Part shown: in pieces, positions 41,501 through 56,500 of the stretch
Position numbering within the stretch: the first letter of the stretch is position 1
Layout of the letters: every line of letters starts with the position of its first letter
Assembly (NCBI GenBank): GCA_013399305.1
Contig: VXAI01000339.1
Location: 93,088 to 157,087, forward strand
Reading direction: 5' to 3'
From: Rostratula benghalensis
Lineage: Eukaryota > Chordata > Aves > Charadriiformes > Rostratulidae
Length of the DNA: 64,000 bases
Notes under the pieces: model-generated
Told to the model about the DNA's origin: nothing
The model's database searches: none
The model's input: the letters and a program-made list of their open reading frames with translations, nothing else
Program-made: the position numbers and the translations under genes

Positions 41501-44500
41501 CATCCAAAACCACAAAATATTTTAAGCCCTACTGGAAATAACATTTTAAGCAGTTCAACTAACCTCTGTCCTCTTGGATATGCAGGTTTAACTGGCTCTT
41601 AAATCAAGAAAGCTACTTAAAACCAAGAAACCCATAAACTCCCATAAACCTTAGAGTGCAATAATTGAAAACCACTTCTACATAAATAATTCGAAGAACT
41701 TCCCATCTGGCTGCAGTTGCTACAAATTACCTCCCCAAATTAATAAACAGCATGTCTGTGTGAGATCGAAGCATTAAAGGATTCATGAAGAATAAGCAAA
41801 ACTAGTTTTGCAAGTCACACATATAAAGATCCTAATGGCAGAGCCACAAAACCCTGCATGTGAGAAACCCGAAGAAATCTGAGATGCTAATGCCAGACCA
41901 ATTTTCCTCTAGGTTGTAAGTTCAGATCAAGCCTCCCAGAGAAGAGGGGATCATCACAACGAAGGCCAAGCTATCCTGGAAACCACATCAGAATAGGCTG
42001 CAGCTAATAGCTCAAGCAATAGTTCTGCCATCTACTTTTGCAGCACTGGAGACTAAAACAACAGGAGAAATCACTTGCTTTTGCTGAAGCGCAAACCAAT
42101 ATAAAGCCTCAAGACTAGGCTGCTTTGTTTGTTGCCTTGATGGAAGCCTAGAAACTCACTTAAGGTCAGAAGGTCCTTTTCAGCCAAATCAGCCAGAAAA
42201 ATCCACTGAAGATATTAGAAACATCTCCCAGAAACACTAGCTTATTTTTTGCTTTCAAATTATGGCTTTTATTAATAAACTACCAGATTCTCAGCACCTC
42301 CTTTAGGTTAACCTAATGATATTTTTAGTGTTCAAATTGGCAGTGGGAAAGACAAGAGCTGTTGAACTAGAGAAAACACTCCGAAGAGTGTTTTCCATCT
42401 TTTTATCTCACACATTCATCAAGTCATATTAATTTTGTCCAGTCTTTTCTGAGAAGGAGATGGAGTCCCAAACAAAAGCACTCTGTTTTTCAATTTGCTC
42501 TTCTTTTCAGGTTCCTTCTGTTCTCCACCTTTTTCACATCCCTACTCCAAGCAATTGGGGAATCAAAGCATGGAAACCTCAGATTAAAAATGCATCATTT
42601 AATCCTGGAGACAACTGGCCAACTACTGCTTAGAAATCTAAGGAAAGCATTCTCACAGGCGTTACAAGCAGCACTGGTGTGACCTGGATTTGTTAAATAC
42701 TGCAAAATCATTTTGGTCACTGCAACTGTAGATGTATGCACATACCTCAGAGACTGACTGCCCTCATAACACCAGCCACCAAATTATGACGATCTAGAAC
42801 TGATGAGCTATAAAGCTAGCAATAGGTTTTAGGACACACCAGTCATCAGGTACATTAGAGAAACTGAAATTGATTTTTATATTAAAAAGTGCTTGAAAAG
42901 GGACCAGATTAGTCAAATCCTCTTAGCGTCTGGAGTATCCCAAAAACAGTTTATCTTCCCTGCAAAGCAAAGTTTGATCCCTAAGATTTACATCAGGTTA
43001 ATGTTAGAGGTCCACCTTTAATTAGGCTGCTCCAATTTCCTGATGACTAAAGATATGCTATGTTGCAAGTTGGGTTTTCTTCAAATTCCAAATACAAAGA
43101 AAGCCCAAAGCGTGAGTCCCTTGCTCCCTTTGCTTCCTCAGAATGAAGTTCTCCTTTAAGACGGTATATAGCTTTACAACTAAACACCCACAAACAACAG
43201 CTATTTCATCTGTCTCTTGTGTGTGTTCAAAGCTAAAGTCTGAAAACTCTGATTTCAGCACCCATAGTGATCTGATAGGATTTGTTTCAAAGCAGGGGGT
43301 TTTGTCCTTTGGAATTTTGGAACTGACAAATAATTTCCAAATCCACTGCAAAGTCACAAGCCTCAGAAAGACTTAAATTACTCAAGCTTACATAAAAGTA
43401 ACAAATGTATGGCACTGAGCTTATCTATTCTGCTTCCAACAGTCATACCTCAAAACTACAGAATGGAAAAATATTTTTGTGAAAGTCAAAACAGAGAAAT
43501 AGCATTTTACCTGTAAACTTCTGGAGTAATGAATTAATAATTACACATTGACCAAAGAGGCAGAAAAAAAATTACATTTTAGCAAGTCTATTTTCTTCCA
43601 TTCTCTCCCCTTTAATCCTCCCTCTGGTAACACATGTAAACTCATCCAGTTGGTGAAATGCCATTTAATTCACATTAACTTTTCTAACTTTGTGTGTACA
43701 GAAAGAGTGGACCAAGCAAACCTCAACACTGGTAAGAATTCTGTGCAAGTTAGGTTCAGAAAAACACTATACAAAGAAAGTACCTGCTGCCTCCAGTAAG
43801 GCTTCTAGTCTTGCTTGTGTTTCTGGATCCACAGTTCTCAAGTCCGCACCTTCTGCAGCACTCGATAAGAATAACTCCGACGTGGTTTTAAGTACTGGGT
43901 TATCAAGATCTTCTTGGTCCAAAATAAATGATTCAACCTGTTTGCCAAGTTATAAAAATAATTTTACCATTTTTGAAGTTTTATACTAAATCTAAAATAT
44001 TAGAAAAAACACCAAATAAGTTAACTGTACTATCATAATCATATTTTAACTGCACATATTATAGGACACACCCATAAAAATCATCTAGTCTGATGAAAAG
44101 GTAGTTGAAATCACAAAAGAAAAAAATCTCTACATGAAAAAGTTTACTGTAAAAATTACAGTTAACCAGATTTAAAACTTCAGCAATGTCAAGTCAGATT
44201 AAATTTTGAAAAAAACGTTACGCATGTTTGGGCAGTTGACTACCAAACCAGACTGCTACAAGAGGCTGGAGCATCTTTGACACCATAGTCTGTTATGAAA
44301 AAAAAGCTGTCAGTTACGACTTTCATAAAGGTGAACCTATCTGAGAGCCAGGGAGGGATCGAATGGTTTGCTGAGATGCCTTTCAGTTCAATTTTCAAAG
44401 TAATTTCAACTAAGGCAGCCCAAGGATTTTGTTTGGAGTAGTAACACCATAGCTGACTAAAATTCAAAACCACAACATCTGTTTCCAAGTTAGTATTACC

Positions 44501-47500
44501 CCATTCATTTTTTCTAGACCAGAATAGATACTCAGAACAATTAAGCAAGCAGGTATTCCAACCGAGTAGCTATAGTGCTGTCCCACCAGTGGCCCACATG
44601 ATCTCCAAAAACAGGCTCATGGAATTACTCAACATAACACACTGTAGTTTGTGACAGCTTGACAGCCTGCCAGAGTAAACAAGGAGGATACCTGACTCAC
44701 ACTCTAATGAGAGCAGAACTACATTTCAGAATCTGTCCTATATTCAGACATAAGCCCCTCTATTTTCACTAATATTTTAGGATAGAAACACTGTTTCATA
44801 ATAAATGTTATCTGCTCAGCACTCCTAGTGCCTTAAATATGCCATCAAAGTGAGCCCTGCTTGCTCTGCATCCCTTCAAGTCCCAGTCACAACTGCCTTT
44901 CTCTGTTTACCCCAATACTTCCTCCGCTCACAAACCAGTAGTAAACCATTATGATATTCAGTCTTATCACACAATCACAAAAAGGACAGTTTCTACTTTA
45001 AAAAAAAAAAAATCTGGCCATCTGCAAATGCACTAAGTGCCCCTTCACGTGAAAAAATGTCAGCGGGATTTTGGAGAGCTACACAGAGCTATTCAGAAGC
45101 AACTTGTGTTATTTCTTCTCTCTTTTGAGATGTAAATTTTCTGTAACATCATTTCCCAGTGTCCAAGCCACACTGTGAATGCCAGGTGAAATGCAGCAAC
45201 AACCCATGAATACAATCAGGGAGAAAGAGCAGGTTTGGGGAAGTCAGAGCATGAGTTCCAGGTCCCATTGGACATGCATGACGTTGGCTACCTTTATTGT
45301 ATCTGGTGTGCCAGGCCACAAATATCACAGCAGGCTAGGATTTAGGGCTCAAAGAACCAAGATTTCTAGGTTAGCCCAGACAATGGTCCTAAAATAAAAG
45401 AACTGTCACTGTGAGAAAGAACTGAACATTAAACAAGCAGAAAATTAGAGACATAAACCAGCAACATACATTTTTACTGAAAAGAAAGACAAGCTATTTA
45501 TGGGTCAGAGCAAACTGCAGCCCTACAGTACGATTCCCCTCTGCAGAACTCAAACTCTAGGTTATGTCCACCTCGTCAGCTCAAGGACTCCTTGCTGGCA
45601 TAAGCTCTGATACAAAATTGACTTCTGGAAAAAGTCACCCTTCTCTATAGGAGTATTTCAGGGCGACAAACAGGACCCTAGAAATATTCCTATTGCAACA
45701 GTTTTTGTGCAACCCAGTGACTGGCAGAAAATCCCACTGTGTACATAAGTGATTATTCATTATATATTGAGAACTACGTACAAGAAATTTTATTACATGC
45801 TAATGGACTTTTTTTTTTTTTTTTCCTCAATTACACCACTAAATTCAACAGCAGCCTTCCCTTTTGAAGGCATACCAAAAAGGGTAAAACTGCTACCTAC
45901 CACTGAAGCAACTGCACTTATGAACAACAAATACTGCAGAAGCATTCCATGTGGCTTCTGGCAAGCCGGGACACTCTGCCTCAGAACAGCCTGACAACCC
46001 CCAAGCAAAGGCAAGCACATCAGCCTTGCACCAACCTTCACAAAGCTGTCCCTCTGCCAGTTTTAAAACTTCATTTTTTGACTATCTGGAAAAGATAGAG
46101 ACCATTTTCTCCCCAGCTGCTGCCACACCAAGATCACTTGTATATATGTACAGGACATTACTTGAACCAGTATCACTCTTGAACTTAAATCAGTGTAAAT
46201 TCTCCATTCATATATGCTCAACGTGTAAGGAACTTCTCTCTCCTGCCAATAGGAAGTAAATTTTGCTTACAGGAACCCCTAAAAAAAAGCCAGTCCTTTT
46301 AACACTGATTATTTCAAACACTACTTGAAGTGAATTACAGATACTTTACTTAAGGTACGAGCTGGGTAATACTGCTGCAGTCTGTTCTTTTCACCACTCT
46401 TTTTTAACTCTTACTGCCTTTCAGCTCTTTAGGTTTGCAACTGTACTTCCAGAGACCTTGCACATTTTAACTCTCCCACAGAAACCTTGTTTCATATACA
46501 GCACTTTCATCTCAGTTTTATATCACAGCAAAAGGCAGCTGCTTTCATTATTAGTGCACATTCAGCATCAGTTTTTAGGTTTTGTTTTGATTTTTAGTAA
46601 GAGCTTAATACCATATCCACAATGACTTGAGTATGAAAATAATGAAATCCATATGCAAAATGTTAAAATATCTGTAGCGCTGCCAGTCTCCCAGAACAAG
46701 TTTCAATGCACGTTCAAGTCAGAACGTCTGACATTGCTGTAAATCAATGCAGTTTCTCACACACTAATACAGGGCTAGAGAGCTTGAACAGTTGGATACC
46801 TTCTCACCAATAGGAGAGGAAGAAATTACCCAGTCAGCCAGATGCCTCTTGTGAACAAGTGGCCTGTGATGATCACATATTAGCATTAAGGAAAAAAAAA
46901 AAAAAAAAAAAAAATCAAACTACTCCAAATGTGTGAAGCAAATTTCATATTTTAAAAACAAAACCAACACAAAATCAAACATTTCATGCTTGCATTCCCA
47001 GAAGACTTAACATGCTGCTCGTGAGGCAAAATTTAGGCACTCTCCTCTATCCTAATCAGATCTGCAGCAAAGTGATAAGGTAACCAGCCACTGTGCTATT
47101 TTGGGATTATTTTGCGAGCTGCTTTGGGCAGTTAATAAGCATCTTACTTGGTAAGGCTCATTATGAACACACGGATTCAAGACATTATTCTCACTGCCCA
47201 AAACAATTGCAGCTAGGGATAATTCCCAGTTGAAACCCGAGAAAGCTGCAATCCGCGAGGGACCTGAGAACAGAGCACTGAACACCAACCTACTTCACTG
47301 CAACCTGGTGTTTCAGCCCCAGGAACGATGGACCTTTCCTGAAGTCCTGCCAAGGAGTGCAGCAGTCTCCCAGCTCTGCAGATCCAGTTACACTACTGGT
47401 TCCTCCCTTCATAGCAGAGAGATTCACAGCCATCTGGGCCCAGCTACATCAGTATTTACACGTTAATGCCTTGATTGACTTTACCTCAGGTCAGGGGTAT

Positions 47501-50500
47501 GCAAAGGTGACTTTGCAAGCACTATCACAACTAACCCTAGCAATTATTGCAAGATGGGCAATGACACACGGGGTTAGAAACATTTCTAATATTAAGTCTA
47601 AACTGATCTTTCCCAGGTTGCACTACTGCAAAAAACAGTACTTTTCCCAGAACAGCCCAGACCTGCTCACAAATAGCTCGGTACTGAGACAGGTAAAAAG
47701 CATCCTGTTGTAGCTGTACCAGCACCATTCTTTCCTTCTCCAGACAAAGGCACCACCAGAGACAGCTCCTTCTCCCTTCTTCCATTCTTGCCAAACCAGT
47801 ACCTCTGGGAAGACTCCTTACAAAAAGTGTTGCTAGGAAAGAGAAAGCTGCTATTAAATAATTTCCTTGGACTTGCATTTTTCAGACACATCCAGAGCTA
47901 CAAATCCTTTTCTGGGGTAACAATACTGTTTGCTCTGTATTTACGGAGTGTCTACAGGTAACGAGGACCCAAGCCCTCGACTGGAACTCCTATTGATTAT
48001 GCAAATAAACGACAACTTGATGTTCTCTTGTGTTAGGTAACCCTTCCTAGTTATTTCTAATTCCATTAGGACATACATCTGAATATATACAGAGGAACCT
48101 TGACTTCCTTAAGGCTAACAAACGCCTGTAGATGAGGCTGAAAGTCCATGCCTGTGTAGCTGAAATAGATGGTGTATATTAAAACTATTTTTATTCCATA
48201 ATTAACAAGTGCAACACTGTACTCGGCTCGGACTAGGAAGATACTATGGTTTTCTCTGATAAACTAGACCTCTGACAGTTTATGTTGTCATGTCCTTTAT
48301 TACACTGAATGCCAATACCTGATTACTGCTTGGAACCCTGCTATAGAAGTTTTAGGGAATAGGATAGGACATCAGATACCGTAACACTTAGTTAACACTG
48401 AAAATGAGTTTGCATTTCAAATTTGATATCAAATCCCTTTAAATTCCACATACAAAAAAAATGTCAGCTTCAGAACTATTAAAAATCATTATTCCAAGGA
48501 GAAAGTAAAGTGAGGGACTTTGTCACTGACATGGCACTGTTAGGAGCATCCTGTGACAAGTGCACCACTGCAACCCTGGTCTAGACTCCTCACACCACGT
48601 ATACCTTAAAATGTACTTTATAACACTGCCCAGCCATGTCAGTGAAACACTTTTGCACCTACTTAAGGTATCTTCCTGGCATAACTATCTCAGTTTCAAG
48701 AGATGGTGTAAAGGAACAAAAACCACACACAAATGGAGGTATTTTCACAAAACCTTTCGGTAGGACCTCAGTACACTGCCCTTTCTTGGCACTTCAAAGC
48801 CTGAGAAAGGAAAGAAGCATTTCAGAGAAGTACTTCAGAGTCAGTACACAGGAACAACATATAATCAAAGTAAACAACAATTCAGACATAATCAGTGGCA
48901 TAAAACCATACCCACTCTCTTAGGCTTGAACTGTACTTTCTGAAGACAGTTCCTTCAATTAAAAAAAAAAAAAGGTTTCAGCCCAAGAAGACAGAAGCCA
49001 CTGAGATCTCTGAATCACCAAGAGCGATTCCAATGCTAGCCCTATGGATCTTGTGACCAACCCAGGTAGCTTGGGGACATCACCACCTCAACAGAGAAAG
49101 CATAGACTATGTGAAGCGTCATTTCCAGTCACTGCTCATCTTGTGACAAGTCAGGCAGCCATCAGACACTTTCATGGGTTCATTTAGCACATCAAACAGG
49201 GATAAAACTCAGGGTGCGGGGGAGGGGCAGGACACAACATGACACATTAATTTTCTACCGCTTTTCTGAATCTCATGGATTTACAAGGGGTCTGGTAAGC
49301 TGAAACACTGGCCTTCAGGGAATAATCAGCTCCCTACAAGGCTACAAACCCATCCACCCCCACATTTAAGCAGAGCAGTTAGTACCTGCACACAACAGTT
49401 CTGCAGGCAGCAAATTAGATTGGGAGGGTCGGGGAGAGGATGGGTGCAAACCTGTTTAGCTCCAAATACTAAGTAAGTTGACTAACATGAGGCAATATTA
49501 ATTAAAGGAGAACCTTTATTCCAATATATACTAAACAAATACCAGATAATGAAACAAGCAGCCATAGGATCTGGGCTATGATAAGTTCAGTTCAAACCCG
49601 TGTCAGTTTTGCAAAGGCTGCTACAGATACATCATAATAAAGAGGGACACAGCTTTCTGCTTTGTCACTGGTGACGAGGACAGTGCCTCTCACACGCAGT
49701 GGCCCACAAGTCTGACACCCATGTGTAACACTGTGCCATTTCTTAGTGGTGTGTTGACACACTCCTGTGCATCTCTGCGTTCACTTGAGCTGACCAGAAA
49801 GATGAGTGAGATGAGCAGCAGCACAAGAGGCCCAACATCTGTATGGCAGCTCCTCTCTGCCCAGCCCAGCGCCCATAGAAGGATCTCCAGACTGGCATTC
49901 CACCTCAATCGACTCTCAAAATTATGGCTAGTATTTGAAACACACAGATAAAACAGTAAATCACACTTCATGTTTTATGAGACTGCTTTTCCATGCCAGA
50001 GACGGTTGATCCTGCATTTTTAATTTGCTGTCAAATGGGTCACGTAAATTCAACCACTTACCTGATTTCTCTCTTAAGCAATCAACAGACACTAGATACC
50101 CTTATGCCAATTTAAGCAGTTTTGATACTACAAACTATACCTTATCACATACCTCTGGACAGAACTGGCTGATTTAGGGTTCTTCCACAAACAAGAAATA
50201 TTTTTTAATTTAATAAATGTAATAAAAATTCATTTTTATTAAAACACTGTTCCACACCAATAAGCCCAAAAACATAACTGCACCTCCAATTAACCCTCAA
50301 AAAAACTAAGCCACAGAGCACATAGGTTGAGTCCTCTTGGTATACAAGAGGCTGCCAACATTAAAAAGTTTCTCTGTATAGCAGAGAAGAAAGCATTACT
50401 CATTTCAGTCACTACTGGAAAAAAACCCAAACCCAACTGTTAAAAACCAGCCTGCAGCCCTCACATATTCAATGTTTGATAAACAAAAATAACTATGACT

Positions 50501-53500
50501 AAGTTTTCCTGATGTACAAGAGAATCTCTTGCAGCAAGTAGCTGCCATTTACAGAAGTGGAACTGACAACTGAAAGATATTCAAAATTCACATGTATCCC
50601 AGTAAATCAAATGCCTCTTCTTGACACATACAGTCTTCATACTGAAGCAAATCATTACACGGAGGCCAGTACTAAAACAAGCATCACTTGTACCAAGCAC
50701 TCCTTATTTTCAGGTATTCGCACTTCACTCTAAATCATGATTTCAGTGCTCCACCTCTCCACGTGTTAACATTCTCTCCTGCCCTCTTTTCTATCTAATA
50801 ATCCTGCAGAAATGGCCCCTCTTCTTTCATCACTTCAAACCAAGAAATGTCAGGTGTAAGTTTATATTCTGATTTATTAGAATACAAATCAGGATTGCTG
50901 CATCTATTAGGCCATGGTTTTTCAGTGTGGGATCCTTGGCCAAGTATTAAATCCCAGGCATTAAAACAAAGTGAAGGAAACTTCAAAACAGAAGACAAAC
51001 AAACTTATTTGTTTGCTGATGTAAAAGCTCAAAAAAATCCAAGATGGCAAGAGTCCCAAGCCACCTTCTTGGGAATGACCTTTTAAAATCTCTTGTCAAT
51101 TCAAAGGGACACAGTGCTTAAAGGGGGGAAGAAAAAAAAAAAAAAAATCATACAAGTGGATTTGATGAACATAGCCCAGTCTCGTAATTCAGTTATCTGT
51201 TCCTAGGCCAACCTATATGCTTCAGACAGAGTGGGATCTTAACATTTAAAGCGACTAATTAAGCTATCCAGAGTCTTCTACCAAACTGAAAATGATAGTG
51301 GGCTTTCTGCTATTCTCAGAGCTGAGGCTACTGATAGCTATTTTTTCAAGGCTTATATAAACAGCTTTGTGCGTGCTCTACTACTGCAAAACCAGCAGAA
51401 ACTGTAATGAAACTACTGATCCATTAGTTAACTATTTAAAAGAAACCATCATAATGAATAAGACAGGAGAGATACCTGTCTAAAATATGACCCACTGAAA
51501 ACTCATGAAAACCCTTTTACTGCTACTAGTTTAGAAAAACAGTTAAAAGATGTACATTTATATATGGTATTGAGCTTACCCTAACAAACCCTAAATCTTA
51601 AGCATCCACTCCCTTTTCCCCTGGCTACCGTGTCACACTGTGAACACACAGTCCAAATAGGCGATGCTCTCAAGCTACTGTGATCAAGTAACGTGGCTCA
51701 GGAGTAGACCACACAGCTCCGAAAGCTGATCTCCTCTTTCCCACTGGTTTGAAACGCGACTGATTTACTACCTACCCACCACGGGACATCATCAGTTTTA
51801 TTCATGATTTTGGAAAGGGAAGAGTTCAGCAGGCTGAGGGATTTTCCTAGAAGAATATCTTAGTTAATAAGTAATCCCTATGTTTTACTGAAGGTAAATG
51901 AGAATAACTTATGGACCTAACTGAAACTTAACACCCATGAAATGTTAAAACAACCAGAGAGGTGCTTTTCAGTTGGCCCACTGTTCAGTAGCCAGTAAAA
52001 TACCTTTTTTTTTTTTTGTCCATTTGACAAATATTTTATCTGACAATATTTTTTCGTGCAGGATGCATTTACAGTTAAGTAACTTTCAAAACCTCTCTGG
52101 GTCAGAAAAGCCAGTCACACACAGTCCTCCTCACTTGCCCCCAGCATTCTGACAAACAGCAGATAGTACCTCAACCATGAGTAACCCTGTTCAGTGTGGG
52201 ATACTTTTTCTTCAGAATCTGGGGTGCTTTGGAAGAGCTAGTGATGAAAAGGAAATCTGCATGACTCCTCCTTAGAGGCAAAAGTAAGTGGTCTTATTCC
52301 ATGGAAAGCAATTAGGATCCAGCATTGGACCAATACTTTTATTTGTTTTATGGTAATAATTGTTTTCTCCATGCATTTGAACGGAGGATGCACAATACTG
52401 CAAAAATGATAAAATTTCTAGTATCTTATAAAACTTTCAAATAATCAATGTCACCTAAGAAAATATTTTTAAGTAATGAGTTGCAAGAGGAAGACATTCT
52501 TTTCTGACAAGATGCATTTCCATAAATTTAAGTTGATCAGCATTCCTCCAAAAATATGCAAAATTAAACCCCTGTACTTTCCCAACAAAAATGGAGAGCT
52601 AGTTTTCAGGGTTAGAAAACACCTATTAATGAGACATAAACTAAAAGGTTAGAGCTCAGACAAGCATATCATCCTAACTAAATAAATCTTTCAATTTCAC
52701 CTTACCCATTTTTTTTCTTATTCAAAGACAGCATGGCTTTGAATATATACACTGCAGTAACAAGGTTGCTACCAAAAAAAAAAAAAAGTATTTGTATCTT
52801 TTCAAAGTTAAACTAGTATTTATTTTATCATAGAAGACCAAGGTCATATGAGGTACCAATAAGAAAGTTTCTATTTAAGATAACCCCTGAAGCCATGCAG
52901 TTTTCAAAAACTTCCTAAGCTTACAGAAGTAGTTTAATAAACCACTGATTTCTGAAGTTTTTCTTGCAGCATCCCATTCCTCACAGACATTCACATTAGA
53001 GAGGTCAGCTTTACATGAGGACTTCAAATGGTATTTGCATGGTACACGGGCTGCTATTAGGAAAGAAAGTATCCACTGAAGGAAAATAAAAGCACCTTGA
53101 TGAAAACTGAGGTTTCAGAGCTTATCTTCGACACAGACTTTTTACAAACAGTCCTCAAACAAGATGAAGAAGTTACTTTTCTTGCTTCATGAAGTGTTAA
53201 GTGGGGAACAAATCTAAGAATGGTTCCTTTTTCCACACAAGTCAGACTTAGCCGTTTTAACTCCAAGAGTCACTTTTACCCACCACCAACAGTTTAACAC
53301 CTCTAAGGATTCTTCATATATTGTACAAGAACTCAAAATGACCTACTAAAATCAAAGCTATGGAGCTTCCTGACTGGGAGAGTCTAAAGCCTAGTTTTGA
53401 ACTGCTTCAACAAGCATATCAACTGAGTCATGTCACTGCTCCCAGTTTCAAAGACCAGGACGCATGTGCACACACATTCCTCTTCCCTCCATGCCTACCC

Positions 53501-56500
53501 TTCTTCTAAGTGAATGATGCAGGGATGGTTTGGGCATTAAGCACAGGATAATCTTGCAACAGCATCACCCAGCTGTCCTTACAGCTGTTGTATTTCAGGA
53601 TCCTCCAAGAGGAGAAAGGCAGAGAGGAGAGCATCCCAATATCAAGCCTACAGGGGAGGAGCTGGGTAACCCCAATTTAAATCAGAACGCAAGCGTTCGT
53701 GACCCACCAGCTGTAGTCTTGCCTTGCACTGATGCTCAAATGAACCCTTCTTTCCCCTCCCCAAGACTTGTTGACTGGTGAAACCGACTTGCAAATTTGT
53801 GACTAAATACAGACATTCTGCTAAATTTGGTAAATCTATCCTTACCAATGGATTGCACCACGTATTTATATAATTATATAGTAGTATTTCACATCTTTAC
53901 TTTGTACACCTATCATTAGAAAATGGTTGGTGACATTTATTTTAGGTCACGTACTCAATTGGGTCAAGCTGCACTGAAGGGAAATTAGAGTTCTGCAAGA
54001 AACTTGGGAAATCGGTTCATTTTAAAGGGTTATTGAATAGTCTGTACCAACCACAACTAAACAGATTGTTTCTGGCTACCACAGGCCAGACTCTCAAAGT
54101 TACTGGGATACCTACAAGCTTATTCCAAGAATTAGATGCCTAATAAGGCTGGGAATTAATGAACACCCTACTAACCAGCTCCCTCTGCATCCTTAAGCAT
54201 CACCTCAATCCTCTTGGAAACCTCAACCTGTTACCCCTTGGTGTTTTTCAATCAGTAGTTCTTGAAGAAAATTTTCCATTTCATTCTACCTTTTACTCCC
54301 TCAACTTTGAAAGAGTTAGTCAAAATAAGAAAAACACCATCTGCTAAACTGAAACTTACATTATTCAGAGAAAAGGCTTTTCTGCCTAATATTATCTATC
54401 TGAATTTGAATCAACTTTTTGAGTTTCTATTTATTATGGTTGAGAAAATGCTGCTATTTGCATTCTTTCAAATATAATACAAAAGACCAACTTTTGTAAG
54501 TATTAAACTAACCTCATAAGTTAAAGATGTATTGTGTACACCATTCAAGTAGCAGTGTCGTGTTAAGAAGGTTCACTAACACAGCAACAACTTTAATAGA
54601 CTACATGGCCAATTCAAAACAAACTACTTAAGTATTCATTTTTAAACTGGATTTTGAATTCAGGGAGAAGAGAGCTTGGATTTGTCGTGGGGAGGGGGTG
54701 GGGAAGAAAAAAAGATTAAGCTCCAGTCAAAATCTCCAAGTACTGAACTGATCTGGAGTGCATGCCATTCGACTATTAATTCTACTCATTACAGGAGGTA
54801 GGTTATGTCTGATTTTTAATTATGCTTTATGTAAATATCCCGAGAGGCTTATGCAATAGGTAGAGGCTTAAGTAAGGCAAGCCGGTGGAGGCAGGCAGCC
54901 TCCTCTGGAGAGAGAATCTGAGAGCAGGGGTGATTCCACAGCCAAGGGGTGGGTGAGTTCCAGTTGCCATTGAAGGCCTCCAAACCCCTGAACACAAGGA
55001 ACTTGCACATTTATATGCTCACCACCAAAAGCTGCTTACTTGAACTGAGCTCCAAGATCCTCTGGTACCTTTGTCAGCACAGCTGGCTTCTCCTGCTTGA
55101 TTTACAACAGATCAGCAAACCTCACAATCCTGTGAGCACTAACACTGCCATGTTTCTCATTTGCTTCAACTCTATTCTACTGCCTAGTTTTTTGCCACAA
55201 TGGTTTTGGTAAGGACCTGCGTGCTCTCTGGCCAGCAGCCCTCAACCACCCGGAACCCTATGGACTTCACAAACACACAGTATTACTCACCACCCTGCCA
55301 GCACACCCTCACCTTGACCTACAGACTTCACAGCTAGCACAGAGGATGCTGTTTAATACTCATGCCTTTGGCACCACTTTAGCTGACAGCAAAAAGTCAC
55401 AAGGAGTGATAATCAAATACTAAGAATTACACCAAAAATCTCACTCTAAACAATTTGCAGGCTGCATTCAAACCCTTATCAAGCTAAGGCGGCAACCAAG
55501 CAACTGTTTACACTGAGGCCAAAACCACCTTGTGTCTCAGACCATGACCAGGGGCATAAGTTTCTCCAAACACCCAGGAGAAGAACCGTGGCTTCCCCTC
55601 TGTTTTATACAGAAATAGCACAAAGCCTCCTGGCCCCATCCTTCCATGCCCAAAGGCATGCTTCAGCTTGCAACTGTTCCTATTTGCATGCGATAATTTT
55701 AACTGGTAATTCTAGAAAATATACTGTACAGCTGCATTTAAATTTCATTTTGCAGACCTGATACAACTTATTTGTACCAGGATCCACTTCAGTCCTTGGT
55801 TTCCCAACCAGCAGTTCACTGACTACCATAAGTGGGCCCTGAGCTAAGAAAGCAGAAAGCTTTGATTTTTCTCCGGGCTCTGCAAGGCAGGATAAATATG
55901 GCACACTGTTTTCACCTGTAAAATGGGGACAGTACTCTCACTGTAAAGTACTTGAAGATCTGATGTAAGAAATGCAATGTATTTAAAAAAAAAAAAAAAA
56001 AGGTAAGCTAAAATATATTGCTCTCTTCATTCTCTAGATAAATATTTCGTTACACTTTGCCCTGTGCTCCCATGCTTCCTGTGCTACCTAATTTGCCATT
56101 TTGATTGAATCCAATTATTTTAGCATATTAAACTCGGACTAGTACAAGGGTATAAAACCTAAATACCACTGCAGACACACAGCAGAGCCTACAGAATACT
56201 TGTACCATTATTTTAATGGTTTCAAAAGTAGAGAAAAGAGTAGAGATCAAGGCAGCATGGAAAACACTCACTTTATTTATTTTAATTCTCGTTTCTAATT
56301 CTCACTAATTCCACTCACTGGTAATAGCTGAAGGCATACACCCAAATCAGTGACTCGTGGCACAAGACCACAGTCCAGTCACTGGTTTTTCAAAGCAGTG
56401 CTGTTCAAGAATTGCCATGTTCCATCCCAGGAGTTTAATTGCTTTTTCTTTGTTAAAAAACCAAACAAACAAAAAAACAACACTGACAACACATGCTTCT

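Larger units (their letters stand above)
36138..43783. other. ANKHD1 intron 2, last part, no gene or transposon seen
   Basis: About 7.6 kb of AT-rich intron without recognisable CR1. It contains an (AAAAT)n tract at 36771-36797, a GATA-rich patch near 37979-38018 and small hairpins at 38364-38390 and 39727-39754. A T/G4/T motif lies at 41222-41237 and a TATG-rich patch at 41408-41428. No gene is supported. Confidence 0.6.

Noticed and set aside
46860..46914. Processed pseudogene ending in the A23 run
   Set aside because: The few hundred bases to the left show no protein similarity in any frame and no target-site duplication could be seen.
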